DNA of 64,000 nt, taken from assembly GCA_965203865.1 (NCBI GenBank), contig OZ241916.1, positions 496,001 to 560,000 of the forward strand, read 5' to 3'. The translations under genes and the position numbers were made by a program. This stretch comes from G965200765 sp965203865 (GTDB lineage Bacteria; Pseudomonadota; Gammaproteobacteria; Arenicellales; JAJDZL01). Position 1 is the stretch's first letter, and each line of letters opens with the position of its first letter. The notes under the pieces were generated by a model that saw nothing but the letters and a program-made list of their open reading frames with translations, was not told the origin of the DNA and did not search any database. Of the stretch, positions 1 to 10,001 are shown piece by piece.

Positions 1-443
1 GCGTACTTTTGTGCGCTACGAAGCCCGGGCACTGTTTTTCTCGTATCCAGAATTTTGACACCGGTTCCGGAAACTCTTTCCACATACTCGTGCGTAGTCG
101 TTGCCGTACCGGACAATGTTTGCAGAAAGTTCAGAGCAGTTCTTTCGCCGGACAGGAGAGAGGCCGCATTTCCGTGGATACTGCAAACTACATCATTGCC
201 TGAAACCGCATCGCCATCATTGACTAGCCACTCGATTGAAATGGAATTGTCAATCTTGTAATAGACCTCATTGAACCATGGGGAGCCGCAGACGATGGCG
301 CTTTCGCGCACGACAACATTTGCAGTCGCTACTGCATCTGAAGGAATCAGCACAGAGGTAATATCCCCCATGCCAATGTCTTCTTTCAAAGCTTGTGCAA
401 CGGTTGCGGAAATGTCAATGGGCAGAACTACGTCTGATTTCAT
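1..443 (-). CDS. nadC: Nicotinate-nucleotide pyrophosphorylase (quinolinate phosphoribosyltransferase), N-terminal part, cut by the window edge
   Basis: The reading frame starts at an ATG (443-441) and stays open to base 1, giving about 147 residues of a protein normally near 280. NadC joins quinolinate and PRPP to make nicotinate mononucleotide in de novo NAD synthesis. I see the N-terminal ALKEDIGMGDITS block (about residues 18-30), a VCGSPWF stretch (51-57), GERTALNFLQTLSG (99-112) and ILDTRKTVPGLRSAQKYA (131-148), all characteristic of the family. The substrate-binding C-terminal barrel lies outside the window. The gene is divergent from the ligase gene at 1042. The call is strong even though only half the gene is visible. 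Confidence 0.93.
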   Translation of the reverse strand, partial: MKSDVVLPIDISATVAQALKEDIGMGDITSVLIPSDAVATANVVVRESAIVCGSPWFNEVYYKIDNSISIEWLVNDGDAVSGNDVVCSIHGNAASLLSGERTALNFLQTLSGTATTTHEYVERVSGTGVKILDTRKTVPGLRSAQKY

Positions 444-1041
444 TTGAGATAAAAAAATCAATTTGCTGCAATCTGAATCAGTCTTGTCATGATTCATCAG
501 TTTATAGAATGTTCAATCAATTTACATCATTCAATTACGACTTTGCTTTAATTTGATTAGATCCCTGAACGAATGCTTCAACTCTGGGGCAGTTCAAAAT
601 GCCGATGAATATCACGAAGATCATGTCTATTGGGAGCGCCCGCTTGGATGCAGAATTGCAATAGAACATGAAGGCGGTAAATATCTTGGGTTGGAAGATG
701 AATTTGATCACAGGGTATTCAAGGGTATTGAATTAAGGGTACTGTGTCCTTGATTGATGTGCCGGGTGCTCTCGTTTACGCTCAACCCTTGCAAATTCAT
801 TAGTTGCGCAAAAAGACTGCAAATTATGAATTTACGAGAAAGTCGCCAATCTATACGGTATACACAGATGCAGGTTCAAGCCCCCCAATATAAAATTTAA
901 TGTAGAATTGAAGAAAACGAAGGGACAGCACGACTGAAAATTTCAGGTTCAGTTTGCTGAACCATCAAAATACGAGCGAATATATACCAATTTAGTGATA
1001 AACTGAATGTACCAGTAAAACTATAAAACCGTTAGAGAACT
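444..1041. other. Intergenic region between divergent nadC and the ligase gene
   Basis: About 600 bases with no gene I can support firmly. A 66-codon frame with a TTG start (553-753, plus) is listed separately as doubtful. The last 250 bases are AT-rich and presumably hold the promoter of the ligase gene; a purine-rich stretch (agagaac) lies just before its ATG at 1042. Confidence 0.4.
553..753 (+). CDS. Doubtful small hypothetical protein or gene scrap
   Basis: Sixty-six codons from a TTG, acidic and without a motif I recognise. The middle (HVYWERPLGCRIAIEHEGG) has protein-like composition and is not a shadow of another gene, which is the only argument for it. There is no convincing ribosome binding site before the TTG. 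It could be a fragment of a lost gene or chance. Confidence 0.22.
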   Translation: MIRSLNECFNSGAVQNADEYHEDHVYWERPLGCRIAIEHEGGKYLGLEDEFDHRVFKGIELRVLCP

Positions 1042-2592
1042 ATGAATTACGACATTTGGAGTAATATCAGTCCATCCTTGGCGAAGCATGGAAATCATCC
1101 TGCGTGGATTCGCCGGGTTCGAAAAGAAGAATCAATTACTTTCGAATACGATCTGGTTTATCGCGGCGCATTGAATTTGGCGGCCAAATTGCGCGACGAG
1201 GGAATTTCAGCCGGCGACAAAGTTAGCTTAATCGCACCCAATGGCCCCGAGTGGGCTGTAGCAGCGTTTGCAGTTTGGAAGCTAGGATGTATCTTGGCTC
1301 CTGTTCATATCGGGAATACAGAGGAAGATATAAGAAAACAGCTGGATGCGCTAGAACCGCATTGCATTTTGGTACACGACTTTAACCTGAAAGACAGCGA
1401 GCATCGCCAGATTGAAATTGAATTGGGTACCGAAAGGGCAGATGAAGAGCTAAAGCAGCCCGTAATGGAGTTGCGCAAGGAAGAAGCAGTAAGAATCTAC
1501 ACATCGGGCAGCACAGGAACACCAAAGATAGTTCGGCTTTCCCATCAAAACGTTTCTACGAATTTTATTTCATGCTCAAAAGTCGTGGTGCTTAACAAGA
1601 ACGACAAGTTTCTGAGTTTGCTTCCCCTGTCCCACATGTTTGAAATGGTTGGCGGGATGCTGCTGCCTTTGTATTGCGGCTGTTCAATCGTCCTCCCGTC
1701 TGTACTCACAGCGGCAGAAGTTCTGGAAGCCATGAAGGAGGAAGAGGTGTCTGTTGTTCTTGCTGTTCCGAGACTGTTTCGAAGTATTAAAGAAGGCATG
1801 GAGAAAAAGTTCGCCGATGGAAGCGTATTTCTGCGCGGCTATATCGGCTTGCTTGGTCAGCTGCCCTTGGGGCTGCGTCAAAAACTGAATGCTCCGCTAA
1901 GGAAGAAGATTAGCCGAAATTTGCGCTACTGGGTTAGCGGCGGGTCTCGCCTGGATCCCACCATCGCTCAATTTTATCGTCGTTTGGGTATTAGTCTGCG
2001 ACAAGGCTATGGATTAACTGAAACATCGCCAGTTGTATGTGTTCAGGAAGCATACCCCAACAATTTTGACAGTGTTGGCTATCCGATTGAAAATGTCGAG
2101 GTAATGATTGACGAGCCTGATGAATTGGGGTGCGGTGAAGTGCTGGTAAGGGGGCCTAATATCATGCTCGGTTACACAGACCCCGGGCTTACCGCTGAGG
2201 TAATGAAAGACGAGTGGTTCCGAACCGGAGACATTGGCCGTCTGGATGCTTCGGGAAACTTGAGTTTGACAGGCAGGATTAAAAGAATAATTGTAACCGA
2301 AGCGGGCAAGAACGTGTACCCGGAGGAACTGGAAGTCCTGCTTGAAAGATTTGATGGCGTAAAGGAGGCCGCGGTAATAGAGGTGGACCAGAGAGCCGCT
2401 GCTGTTCTGGCAATGGACGGCGAAAACAATGAGAGCCGAGCGAAGGAAATTATTGCCAGCTTCAATTCCAAAACATCAACTCACAACAATATTGCGCGAG
2501 TGGCTATCGTTCAAGACTTGCCGCGAACACCGCTAGGTAAAACGGCTTTTCCTCAACTGCCCCCGCTTTTCGAAAAACACGAAATCCGTTAA
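1042..2592 (+). CDS. AMP-dependent synthetase/ligase (acyl-CoA synthetase-like)
   Basis: A 516-residue ANL-superfamily adenylating enzyme, which activates a carboxylic acid with ATP and usually transfers it to CoA. Visible motifs are the phosphate-binding loop YTSGSTGTPK (about 153-162), GYGLTETSP (about 323), FRTGDIGRLD (about 393-402) and the C-terminal lysine in TPLGKTAF (about residue 500). The protein is somewhat shorter than typical FadD or Acs, as in AMP ligases related to long-chain acyl-CoA synthetases. The ATG at 1042 follows a purine-rich stretch. It stands alone, followed by a 140-base gap before clpB. The substrate cannot be read from the sequence; a fatty or aryl acid is most likely. 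Confidence 0.88.
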   Translation: MNYDIWSNISPSLAKHGNHPAWIRRVRKEESITFEYDLVYRGALNLAAKLRDEGISAGDKVSLIAPNGPEWAVAAFAVWKLGCILAPVHIGNTEEDIRKQLDALEPHCILVHDFNLKDSEHRQIEIELGTERADEELKQPVMELRKEEAVRIYTSGSTGTPKIVRLSHQNVSTNFISCSKVVVLNKNDKFLSLLPLSHMFEMVGGMLLPLYCGCSIVLPSVLTAAEVLEAMKEEEVSVVLAVPRLFRSIKEGMEKKFADGSVFLRGYIGLLGQLPLGLRQKLNAPLRKKISRNLRYWVSGGSRLDPTIAQFYRRLGISLRQGYGLTETSPVVCVQEAYPNNFDSVGYPIENVEVMIDEPDELGCGEVLVRGPNIMLGYTDPGLTAEVMKDEWFRTGDIGRLDASGNLSLTGRIKRIIVTEAGKNVYPEELEVLLERFDGVKEAAVIEVDQRAAAVLAMDGENNESRAKEIIASFNSKTSTHNNIARVAIVQDLPRTPLGKTAFPQLPPLFEKHEIR

Positions 2593-2732
2593 TTCTGCCT
2601 TGGCAGTGTTGATTGAACTGTTGACCGCAGTTCATGTTTGCCGGGCAGTGTTCGTTGCCTTGTTAGTTGCATTTATTCATTTCAACCCTATAGATGTACT
2701 CAAGAAGTTTTTGAATCCTTTATTCGATTGTT

Positions 2733-5333
2733 ATGCGTCTTGATAAATTTACAGTGAAGTTGCAATCTGCCATTGACGATGCGAGAAGCATCGCAGTCAG
2801 CCGCGACCACCAAGTCATTGAGAGTGCCCATTTGCTTACCGCACTCATCGACCAAGAAGGGGGCACTGTACACAACCTTCTGATTCGGGCAGATGTCAAC
2901 GTCAATCAGTTGCGAACCGAACTTGGCAAGTATCTGGATTCACTGCCTTCAGTTGTAGGTTCTGGAGGTGATGTTCTGATATCCCAGGATTTGGCGAAAT
3001 TGCTGAATCGGGCAGAAAAACTTGCTCATGATCAGGAAGACCAGTTTATTTCAAGCGAGTTGATTGTTCTGGCCGCCGTTGAAGACAAGGGCGCAGTGGG
3101 AAAGATGCTTCGTAATGCAGGTGCTGCAAAGAGCCTGATTGAGCAAGCAGTGGCCCAAATACGAGGCGGTCAGAATATAAACGACCCCAATTCGGAGGAC
3201 CAGCGCCAGGCACTCGAGAAGTACACGATAAATATCACAGAGCGCGCCGAACAGGGAAAGCTGGATCCGGTGATCGGACGAGATGATGAAATCCGGCGCA
3301 CCGTTCAGGTGCTTCAGCGACGAACCAAAAACAATCCGGTATTGATTGGCGAGCCAGGAGTCGGCAAGACTGCAATTGTGGAAGGACTGGCGCAGAGGGT
3401 CGTGAATGGCGAAGTGCCGGAAGGGTTGCTGGGCAAAAGCTTGCTCGCGCTGGATTTAGGCGCATTGATTGCAGGAACCAAGTTTCGCGGCGAGTTCGAG
3501 GAACGCCTCAAGGCTGTATTGAACGATCTGGCAAGACAGGAAGGACAGGTCATTCTGTTTATTGACGAATTGCATACCATGGTAGGAGCCGGGAAGGCTG
3601 AAGGTTCAATGGATGCTGGCAATATGCTGAAACCGGCTTTGGCCAGAGGAGAACTCCACTGTGTCGGTGCAACCACCCTGGACGAGTATAGAAAATATAT
3701 TGAAAAGGATGCCGCTCTGGAACGGCGGTTTCAGAAAATCATTGTTCAGGAACCATCGCTGGAAAGTTCTATTGCAATCCTGAGGGGAATCAAGGACAAG
3801 TATGAGGTGCACCATGGTGTAGATATAACAGACCCGGCAATAGTGGCTGCATGTTCTCTTTCTCATCGCTATATAACAGATCGAAACTTGCCCGACAAAG
3901 CCATTGACTTGATTGACGAAGCGGCCAGCAAAATCAGAATAGAAATCGACTCGAAGCCTGAAGAGTTGGATGTGCTGGACCGCCGCATTATTCAATTGAA
4001 AATCGAGCGGGAATCGTTGAAAAACGAAGACGACAAGGCATCCCAGAACAGACTGCTAAAGCTGGAAGAAGATTTACAGCAATTGGAGCGGGAATATTCG
4101 AATTTGGAAGAAGTTTGGAACTCTGAAAAAGCTGCAGTTCTCGGAGTACAGCATATCATGGCGCAACTCGACCAGGCTCGCAACGAAGCCGTCACCGCAC
4201 AGCGTGCCGGCGACCTGGAGCGAATGTCCCAGTTGCAGTATGAAAGAATCCCCCAGCTGGAGCGTCAGCTTGGACAGGCACGTTCTCAGGAAAAGCAGGA
4301 TTTTCAACTCATGCGCAACAGCGTTACGGATGAGGAGGTTGCGGAAATTGTTTCCAAATGGACTGGAATACCAGTAAGCAAGATGCTGGAAGGGGAAAAG
4401 GCAAAGCTTCTTCGGATGGAGGATGAAATTGCCAAGCGAGTGGTTGGACAGACACAGGCAATTGGTGCAGTCGCTGATGCCATTCGACGCTCTCGAACAG
4501 GGCTTTCGGATCCGAACCAGCCCTACGGAACTTTTCTGTTTCTAGGTCCAACCGGAGTTGGCAAGACCGAGCTATCCAAAGCGTTGGCCGAATTTTTGTT
4601 CGATACAGAAGACGCATTGATACGGATTGACATGTCCGAATTTATGGAAAAGCATTCAGTTGCAAGAATGATTGGTGCTCCGCCCGGGTACGTGGGCTAC
4701 GAAGAGGGAGGTCATTTGACTGAACTGATACGCCGCCGCCCATACTCTGTCATTTTGATGGACGAAGTGGAAAAAGCCCATCCGGATGTTTTTAACATCC
4801 TTCTTCAAGTTCTGGATGACGGCCGGCTGACGGATGGGCAAGGCAGAACCGTCGACTTCAGAAACACTGTTATCGTGATGACATCCAATTTGGGTTCAGA
4901 CCTGATTCAGGAAATGGCGGGTGAAGCTCAGTACAGCAAGATGAAGTCCGCGGTTCTTTCAATTGTTGGAAGAAATTTTCGACCCGAATTTGTGAACCGA
5001 ATCGACGACATAATCGTATTTCATCCATTGACAAAGGAGCACTTGCGCAGCATTGCAGATATTCAAATTCAGTACCTGCAGCAACGATTAATTGCCCGGA
5101 ATCTTCAATTGAGCATTACCGAATCCGCTTTGAACCAGTTGACGAAGGCGGGATTCGACCCGGTTTACGGAGCGCGTCCCTTGCGTCGAACCATTCAATC
5201 GCGAATCGAAAATCCACTTGCCAAGGAACTGTTGTCGGGTAGATTCGGCGACGGCGACTGTATTCAAGTTGCTTGGAACGACTCCGAGTTTGAATTCAAC
5301 TCCGAAATGAGTAAAATGACTGCCGCTGTCTGA
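2733..5333 (+). CDS. clpB: ATP-dependent disaggregase ClpB
   Basis: An 866-residue Hsp100 chaperone that, with DnaK, pulls proteins out of aggregates in the cytoplasm. Order of parts: Clp N-domain (about 1-145), first AAA domain with Walker A GEPGVGKT at about 206-213 and Walker B VILFIDE, the coiled-coil M domain (about 410-530), and second AAA domain with Walker A GPTGVGKT at about 605-612 and VILMDEVEKAH. Both Walker positions coincide with E. coli ClpB as I know it, so the length and start are well supported. No sigma-32 type promoter was identified in the 140 bases upstream. Confidence 0.98.
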   Translation: MRLDKFTVKLQSAIDDARSIAVSRDHQVIESAHLLTALIDQEGGTVHNLLIRADVNVNQLRTELGKYLDSLPSVVGSGGDVLISQDLAKLLNRAEKLAHDQEDQFISSELIVLAAVEDKGAVGKMLRNAGAAKSLIEQAVAQIRGGQNINDPNSEDQRQALEKYTINITERAEQGKLDPVIGRDDEIRRTVQVLQRRTKNNPVLIGEPGVGKTAIVEGLAQRVVNGEVPEGLLGKSLLALDLGALIAGTKFRGEFEERLKAVLNDLARQEGQVILFIDELHTMVGAGKAEGSMDAGNMLKPALARGELHCVGATTLDEYRKYIEKDAALERRFQKIIVQEPSLESSIAILRGIKDKYEVHHGVDITDPAIVAACSLSHRYITDRNLPDKAIDLIDEAASKIRIEIDSKPEELDVLDRRIIQLKIERESLKNEDDKASQNRLLKLEEDLQQLEREYSNLEEVWNSEKAAVLGVQHIMAQLDQARNEAVTAQRAGDLERMSQLQYERIPQLERQLGQARSQEKQDFQLMRNSVTDEEVAEIVSKWTGIPVSKMLEGEKAKLLRMEDEIAKRVVGQTQAIGAVADAIRRSRTGLSDPNQPYGTFLFLGPTGVGKTELSKALAEFLFDTEDALIRIDMSEFMEKHSVARMIGAPPGYVGYEEGGHLTELIRRRPYSVILMDEVEKAHPDVFNILLQVLDDGRLTDGQGRTVDFRNTVIVMTSNLGSDLIQEMAGEAQYSKMKSAVLSIVGRNFRPEFVNRIDDIIVFHPLTKEHLRSIADIQIQYLQQRLIARNLQLSITESALNQLTKAGFDPVYGARPLRRTIQSRIENPLAKELLSGRFGDGDCIQVAWNDSEFEFNSEMSKMTAAV

Positions 5334-5461
5334 CCCACAGACAGTATTTCAGTTGTTTGGCCCGGATTCACAAACCTGCCTGAGAAAATGGCTTGTTCGT
5401 GTTCACTAGCATAGCCTTGCGGGTAAAATAAAGAATAAAATAAACAATCGGAGAACTACCA

Positions 5462-7141
5462 GTGAATAAATACAAGAGTGATATTGAAATAGCACGGGAA
5501 GCAACACTCAAGCCGATTACAGAAATCGGTCAATCCATTGGCTTGCCTCTGGATGCCTTGAATCCTTACGGGCACACGAAGTCGAAAGTTTCGCTGGAGT
5601 TTATTGACTCCTTGCAAGACAGGGAAAATGGGAAACTGATTCTCGTCACTGCCATCACCCCCACGCCGGCAGGCGAGGGAAAAACAACTACTACGGTGGG
5701 TCTTGGAGACGGTTTGAATCGCATTGGCAAAAAGGCAATGATTTGTCTTCGCGAACCAAGCCTTGGTCCCTGCTTTGGAATGAAAGGCGGAGCAGCCGGC
5801 GGCGGGTACGCCCAAGTTGTCCCAATGGAGGATATCAATCTTCACTTTACGGGAGATTTTCATGCAATCGGTGCCGCGCACAATCTGCTTTCAGCACTGG
5901 TAGACAACGCAATATATTGGGGCGGTTCCCAGGAACTTGACTCGCGCAGAGTCGCATGGCGCCGAGTTGTGGACATGAATGACCGGGCACTGCGTCAAAT
6001 TGCCTGCGCCTTGGGTGGCGTGCCAAATGGATTTGCACGTGAAAGCGGATTTGATATTACAGTTGCAAGCGAAGTTATGGCAATCTTTTGCCTTGCAGAT
6101 GGCTTGCAGGATCTTCAGAACCTGCTTGGCAGAATTACAGTTGGATACCGGCGCGACCGCTCATCTGTCTTCGCAAGCGATGTCAGCGGCGAAGGACCAA
6201 TGACAGTTTTGCTTAAAGATGCGCTTGCCCCGAATCTTGTTCAGACACTGGAAAACAACCCGGCGTTTATTCACGGCGGCCCGTTCGCAAATATTGCTCA
6301 TGGCTGCAATTCAGTAATGGCCACGAAAGCGGCCCTTAAATTAAGCGATTACGTGATTACTGAAGCCGGTTTCGGGGCAGATCTGGGAGCTCAGAAGTTC
6401 TTTGACATCAAGTGCCGCGTGGCGGGATTGGATCCTTGCGCAGTGGTGGTGGTTGCAACAATTCGTGCGCTCAAAATGCACGGCGGCGTGGCAAAGTCTG
6501 ATTTGGGTGCGGAAAATGTGGATGCTGTGAGAAACGGTGTTGTAAATCTGGAGCGACACTTGCAAAACATTGCTCAATACGGACTTCCGGTTGTTGTGGC
6601 GATCAACAGATTTGTAACTGACACCGATGCAGAAGTGGAAGCAGTTCGGGAGAGGTGCAAAGCGCTGGGTGCCGAAGCGATTGAGTGTACGCACTGGTCC
6701 GACGGCGGTGCGGGTACGGAAGACTTGGCTCGCAAAGTTGTCCAGCTGGCCGAAGGCGACGAGGCTAAATTTCAATTGCTGTATGAAGACGACTTGCCGC
6801 TTGAAGATAAAATTCGCACAATTGCACAGAAAATTTACGGTGCACGCGACATTGCCTTGGAAAGCAAGGCTAAAGCCTATTTGGACCAGTTGCAGGAAGG
6901 CGGCTATGGACACTTGCCTGTGTGCATGGCAAAAACACAGTACAGTTTCTCTGCTGATGCAGCCAAAATTGGTGCGCCGGAAAATCATGTCGTTCCCGTT
7001 CGGGAAGTGCGGCTAAGCTCGGGAGCTGGTTTTGTCGTTGTAATTTGCGGTGACATTATGACTATGCCCGGCTTGCCGCGGATACCTGCGGCAAATTCAA
7101 TTCATCTGGATGAAAACGGGCTGATTCAGGGACTGTTTTAA
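5462..7141 (+). CDS. fhs: Formate--tetrahydrofolate ligase
   Basis: A 559-residue enzyme making 10-formyl-THF from formate, THF and ATP. The ATP loop TPTPAGEGKTTTT is near residues 66-78, followed by GMKGGAAGGGYAQVVPMEDINLH-type family signature. The start is GTG at 5462, placed by ggagaac about 8 bases upstream. The next gene (GGT family) begins 32 bases after the stop, so the two may be co-transcribed. With folD nearby on the other strand, this gives a complete route between formate and methylene-THF. Fhs is not universal in gammaproteobacteria, so it hints at formate or C1 use or formaldehyde detoxification. Confidence 0.97.
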   Translation: MNKYKSDIEIAREATLKPITEIGQSIGLPLDALNPYGHTKSKVSLEFIDSLQDRENGKLILVTAITPTPAGEGKTTTTVGLGDGLNRIGKKAMICLREPSLGPCFGMKGGAAGGGYAQVVPMEDINLHFTGDFHAIGAAHNLLSALVDNAIYWGGSQELDSRRVAWRRVVDMNDRALRQIACALGGVPNGFARESGFDITVASEVMAIFCLADGLQDLQNLLGRITVGYRRDRSSVFASDVSGEGPMTVLLKDALAPNLVQTLENNPAFIHGGPFANIAHGCNSVMATKAALKLSDYVITEAGFGADLGAQKFFDIKCRVAGLDPCAVVVVATIRALKMHGGVAKSDLGAENVDAVRNGVVNLERHLQNIAQYGLPVVVAINRFVTDTDAEVEAVRERCKALGAEAIECTHWSDGGAGTEDLARKVVQLAEGDEAKFQLLYEDDLPLEDKIRTIAQKIYGARDIALESKAKAYLDQLQEGGYGHLPVCMAKTQYSFSADAAKIGAPENHVVPVREVRLSSGAGFVVVICGDIMTMPGLPRIPAANSIHLDENGLIQGLF

Positions 7142-7172
7142 TACGGCCAACACTATCAGAGATTGATTTTCC

Positions 7173-8948
7173 ATGGCAATTCGCTCACTTGACGACGAAA
7201 AAATCCGCAACGCGCCATTTCACCCTCGCCTGTTCGGGACAAATGCAGCAGTAACCAGCGAGCACTATCTTGCGGCGAATGCCGGTGCCGACATTCTCAA
7301 GGCCGGTGGCAATGCAGTTGATGCCGCAGTGGCTGCAGCACTGGTTGAAGGTGTGGTTAATCCGCATCAAAATACAATCGGCGGCGAATGTCCAATGCTG
7401 ATTCAGATGAACGACATGGCACAGCCTGTTGTTGTGAACGGAAACACAATGGCACCCCGAAAAGCAACCGTTTCGGCATATCGCGAACGGGGATATGACG
7501 ATGTCCCTGATTCCGGGATACTGGCTGCCGGCGTACCGGCTTCAATCGGCGCCTATACCACAGTGCTTGAAAAGTTTGGCACCATGTCTTTCGGTGATGT
7601 TGTCAATGCAGCAATGACTCTCGCCAGGACAGGGTTCCCGGCTCACAGCGGCATGGTCAACATGCCGGATTTCGGTATTCGCGACATGGCGAGTACGTTC
7701 CGGGAAAGATGGAAAAACAATGTTGCCTTGTACATGCCGGATAACGATCTGCCTGTTCCCGGCCAAATTTTGTACAACTCTGCGCTTGCCAGTTGTTTTG
7801 ATACATTGGCAAATGCCGAAGCAACTTGCAAGGGTACTCGGGAACAAGGGGTTGCAGCTGCCCGGCAAGCGTTTTATTGCGGAGATATTGCCCGCGAGTT
7901 TGAGCGGCACTCCAGAGAGAGAGACGGCTTTTTGTCGATGGAAGATTTTGAAGCGTACGAAACATTTCTGGAAGAGCCGGTATTTATTGATTTTGAAGCT
8001 GCCCGGATATTCAAATGCGGGCCTTGGAACCAGGGACCGGCAATGCTCCAAACGCTGTCGATTCTGAAGAATTTCAATTTGCGCTCCTACGGACATAACA
8101 GTTCCGATTATCTTCACACTGTAATTGAAGCCGTAAATCTCGCATTTGCAGATCGAGAGCAGTGGTACGGTGACCCGCGCCAAGTGAATGTTCCCATCAA
8201 GGAACTGCTTGAAGACCATTACGGTGCACTTAGAAGCGGATTGATTGATCCGACCTGTGTCAGCAAAGAAATCCGGCCCGGCGACCCGGTGCGGTCACTG
8301 TCCTGTTTGCCGATAGAAGAGCGGCTAGGCGGAAACCCATGGGGACATGGTACAGTTCATGTTGATTCGATTGACCGCTGGGGGAACATGATTTCAGCAA
8401 CACCCAGCGGCGGTTGGATGAGATCAGCGGAAGTAGTTGAAGCAGTTGGAGTGCCGACAGGAAATCGACTGATGACATTCTATCTTGGACCTGAAGACCA
8501 TCCGAATATTGTTGCCCCTCACAAGCGTCCCAGAACAACAATCAGCCCGACTCTGGTACACCGAAACGGGAATCCCTGGATGGTTTACGGAAGCATGGGC
8601 GGCGACCAGCAGGACCAGTGGATGCTGCAATTCTTTTTGAATCGCGCTGTATTTGACATGACAATTGCCGAGTCCATTGAAGCAGCGAAGTTTTCCAGTT
8701 TGCATTTCCCGGGATTCTTTGCACCGCACGAATGGTTTTTGAACAAGGTTCAGATTGAACCCAGAGTCTCGGAACACGCAATTCGTAATCTTCAATCGCG
8801 CGGACACGATGTTGAAGTGGTGCCTGACTGGACTCAGGGATATCTTTTGGCAATCGAAAGAAATTCAGAATCAGGCGTACTGGAGGCGGGGTACGACCCG
8901 CGAGGTGCGAAAGGGGAGGTGTTTCCGGCAGCTGCCTGTTGCTGGTAG
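7173..8948 (+). CDS. Gamma-glutamyltransferase family protein
   Basis: A 591-residue Ntn-hydrolase of the GGT family, which cleaves gamma-glutamyl bonds such as that in glutathione and matures by self-cleavage before a threonine. The N-terminus (ILKAGGNAVDAAVAAALVEGVV) is typical. The likely nucleophile is Thr394 in GHGTVHVDSIDRWGN, matching the start of the small subunit. No signal peptide is visible, unlike the periplasmic E. coli enzyme, so it is probably one of the cytoplasmic YwrD-like paralogs, whose substrates are poorly known. It follows fhs by 32 bases. The 3' end nearly meets the convergent folD. Confidence 0.9.
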   Translation: MAIRSLDDEKIRNAPFHPRLFGTNAAVTSEHYLAANAGADILKAGGNAVDAAVAAALVEGVVNPHQNTIGGECPMLIQMNDMAQPVVVNGNTMAPRKATVSAYRERGYDDVPDSGILAAGVPASIGAYTTVLEKFGTMSFGDVVNAAMTLARTGFPAHSGMVNMPDFGIRDMASTFRERWKNNVALYMPDNDLPVPGQILYNSALASCFDTLANAEATCKGTREQGVAAARQAFYCGDIAREFERHSRERDGFLSMEDFEAYETFLEEPVFIDFEAARIFKCGPWNQGPAMLQTLSILKNFNLRSYGHNSSDYLHTVIEAVNLAFADREQWYGDPRQVNVPIKELLEDHYGALRSGLIDPTCVSKEIRPGDPVRSLSCLPIEERLGGNPWGHGTVHVDSIDRWGNMISATPSGGWMRSAEVVEAVGVPTGNRLMTFYLGPEDHPNIVAPHKRPRTTISPTLVHRNGNPWMVYGSMGGDQQDQWMLQFFLNRAVFDMTIAESIEAAKFSSLHFPGFFAPHEWFLNKVQIEPRVSEHAIRNLQSRGHDVEVVPDWTQGYLLAIERNSESGVLEAGYDPRGAKGEVFPAAACCW

Positions 8949-8958
8949 TTTCCGCCTG

Positions 8959-9852
8959 CTAGTTCAAGCAATCCGGCACCGGAATTTCGTTCTGGTTGCA
9001 GGTGATTTGAACTGTATTCTTGAGCAGGCAGGCAATGGTCATTGGCCCCACGCCCCCGGGTACCGGTGTGATAGCACCTGCCACTTCCTTGGCTTGATCA
9101 AACTCCACATCGCCCACCAGTCGCGGACTGCCATCTTTTTGAATACGGTTGATGCCAACATCCACCACGGTCGCACCCGGCTTTATCCAGTCACCCTTGA
9201 TCATCATTGGTTGTCCAATTGCTGCAATGAGAACATCGGCTTGTCGACATTGGTCGTCAAGATTTTTTGTCCGGGAATGTGCAATAGTAACTGTGCAATT
9301 GCGTTGCAGAAGCAATGCGGACACAGGTTTGCCGACAATATTGGATCTTCCGATAATGAGTGCATTTGCACCTTCCAGTTCTGTTTGGGCAAGCTGAAGC
9401 AGTTCGATGCAGGCCAACGGTGTGCAGGGGACAACGCCTTCTTGTCCAATGTTTAATCGTCCGGCGTTTGTCACATGAAAACCGTCGACATCTTTTTCAG
9501 CCAGCACCACGTCCATTACCCTGTTGGAGTCGATATGCTCAGGCAATGGCAGTTGAACCAAAATTCCATTTACCAGCGGGTCGGCATTGAGGCGCTCAAT
9601 TAAATCCAGGAGTTCTTGCTCGGAAACGCTTTCATCCAGCTTGTACTGAAAGGAATTCATGCCAGCCTGCGTGGTCTGGATAATCTTGTTTCGCACATAA
9701 ACCTGGCTTGCCTGATTATTCCCGACCAGTACAACTGCCAATCCGGGGGTTAGCGAGTGCTCTGACTTTAGCTGATTAACTGCATCTGCCACCGATGCTC
9801 TGATGTCTGCCGCCAGTGCCTTGCCATCAATAATTTTTGCCGAATGAGTCAT
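8959..9852 (-). CDS. folD: Methylene-THF dehydrogenase / methenyl-THF cyclohydrolase
   Basis: A 297-residue bifunctional folate enzyme interconverting methylene-, methenyl- and 10-formyl-THF with NADP. Visible are YVRNK (catalytic lysine), ILVQLPLP, KDVDGFH, TPCTPLACIELL and the nucleotide-binding GRSNIVGKPVSALLL, all in the normal order. The ATG is at 9852. It is convergent with the GGT-family gene; only about 10 bases separate the two stops and I see no terminator hairpin between them. Its product is the substrate or product of Fhs encoded nearby. Confidence 0.97.
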   Translation of the reverse strand: MTHSAKIIDGKALAADIRASVADAVNQLKSEHSLTPGLAVVLVGNNQASQVYVRNKIIQTTQAGMNSFQYKLDESVSEQELLDLIERLNADPLVNGILVQLPLPEHIDSNRVMDVVLAEKDVDGFHVTNAGRLNIGQEGVVPCTPLACIELLQLAQTELEGANALIIGRSNIVGKPVSALLLQRNCTVTIAHSRTKNLDDQCRQADVLIAAIGQPMMIKGDWIKPGATVVDVGINRIQKDGSPRLVGDVEFDQAKEVAGAITPVPGGVGPMTIACLLKNTVQITCNQNEIPVPDCLN

Positions 9853-10001
9853 TTTGCTCTAGTCCAAATTGCTAACCGTTTTTGTTCCAAAAATAATACT
9901 TTGCGTGAAGCGTATTCATGCCACTTGCATATTGTATTTTACGAATTGATTGTCAGGAGCAGTAAAATTGATTTTTTTGAAACAATGTTTATAAATCACG
10001 A

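Noticed and set aside
9..261. Plus-strand frames at the left edge
   Set aside because: They lie antisense to a convincing nadC reading frame.
5334..5461. Folate riboswitch before fhs
   Set aside because: The gap is only about 130 bases and shows no conserved structure that I can recognise.
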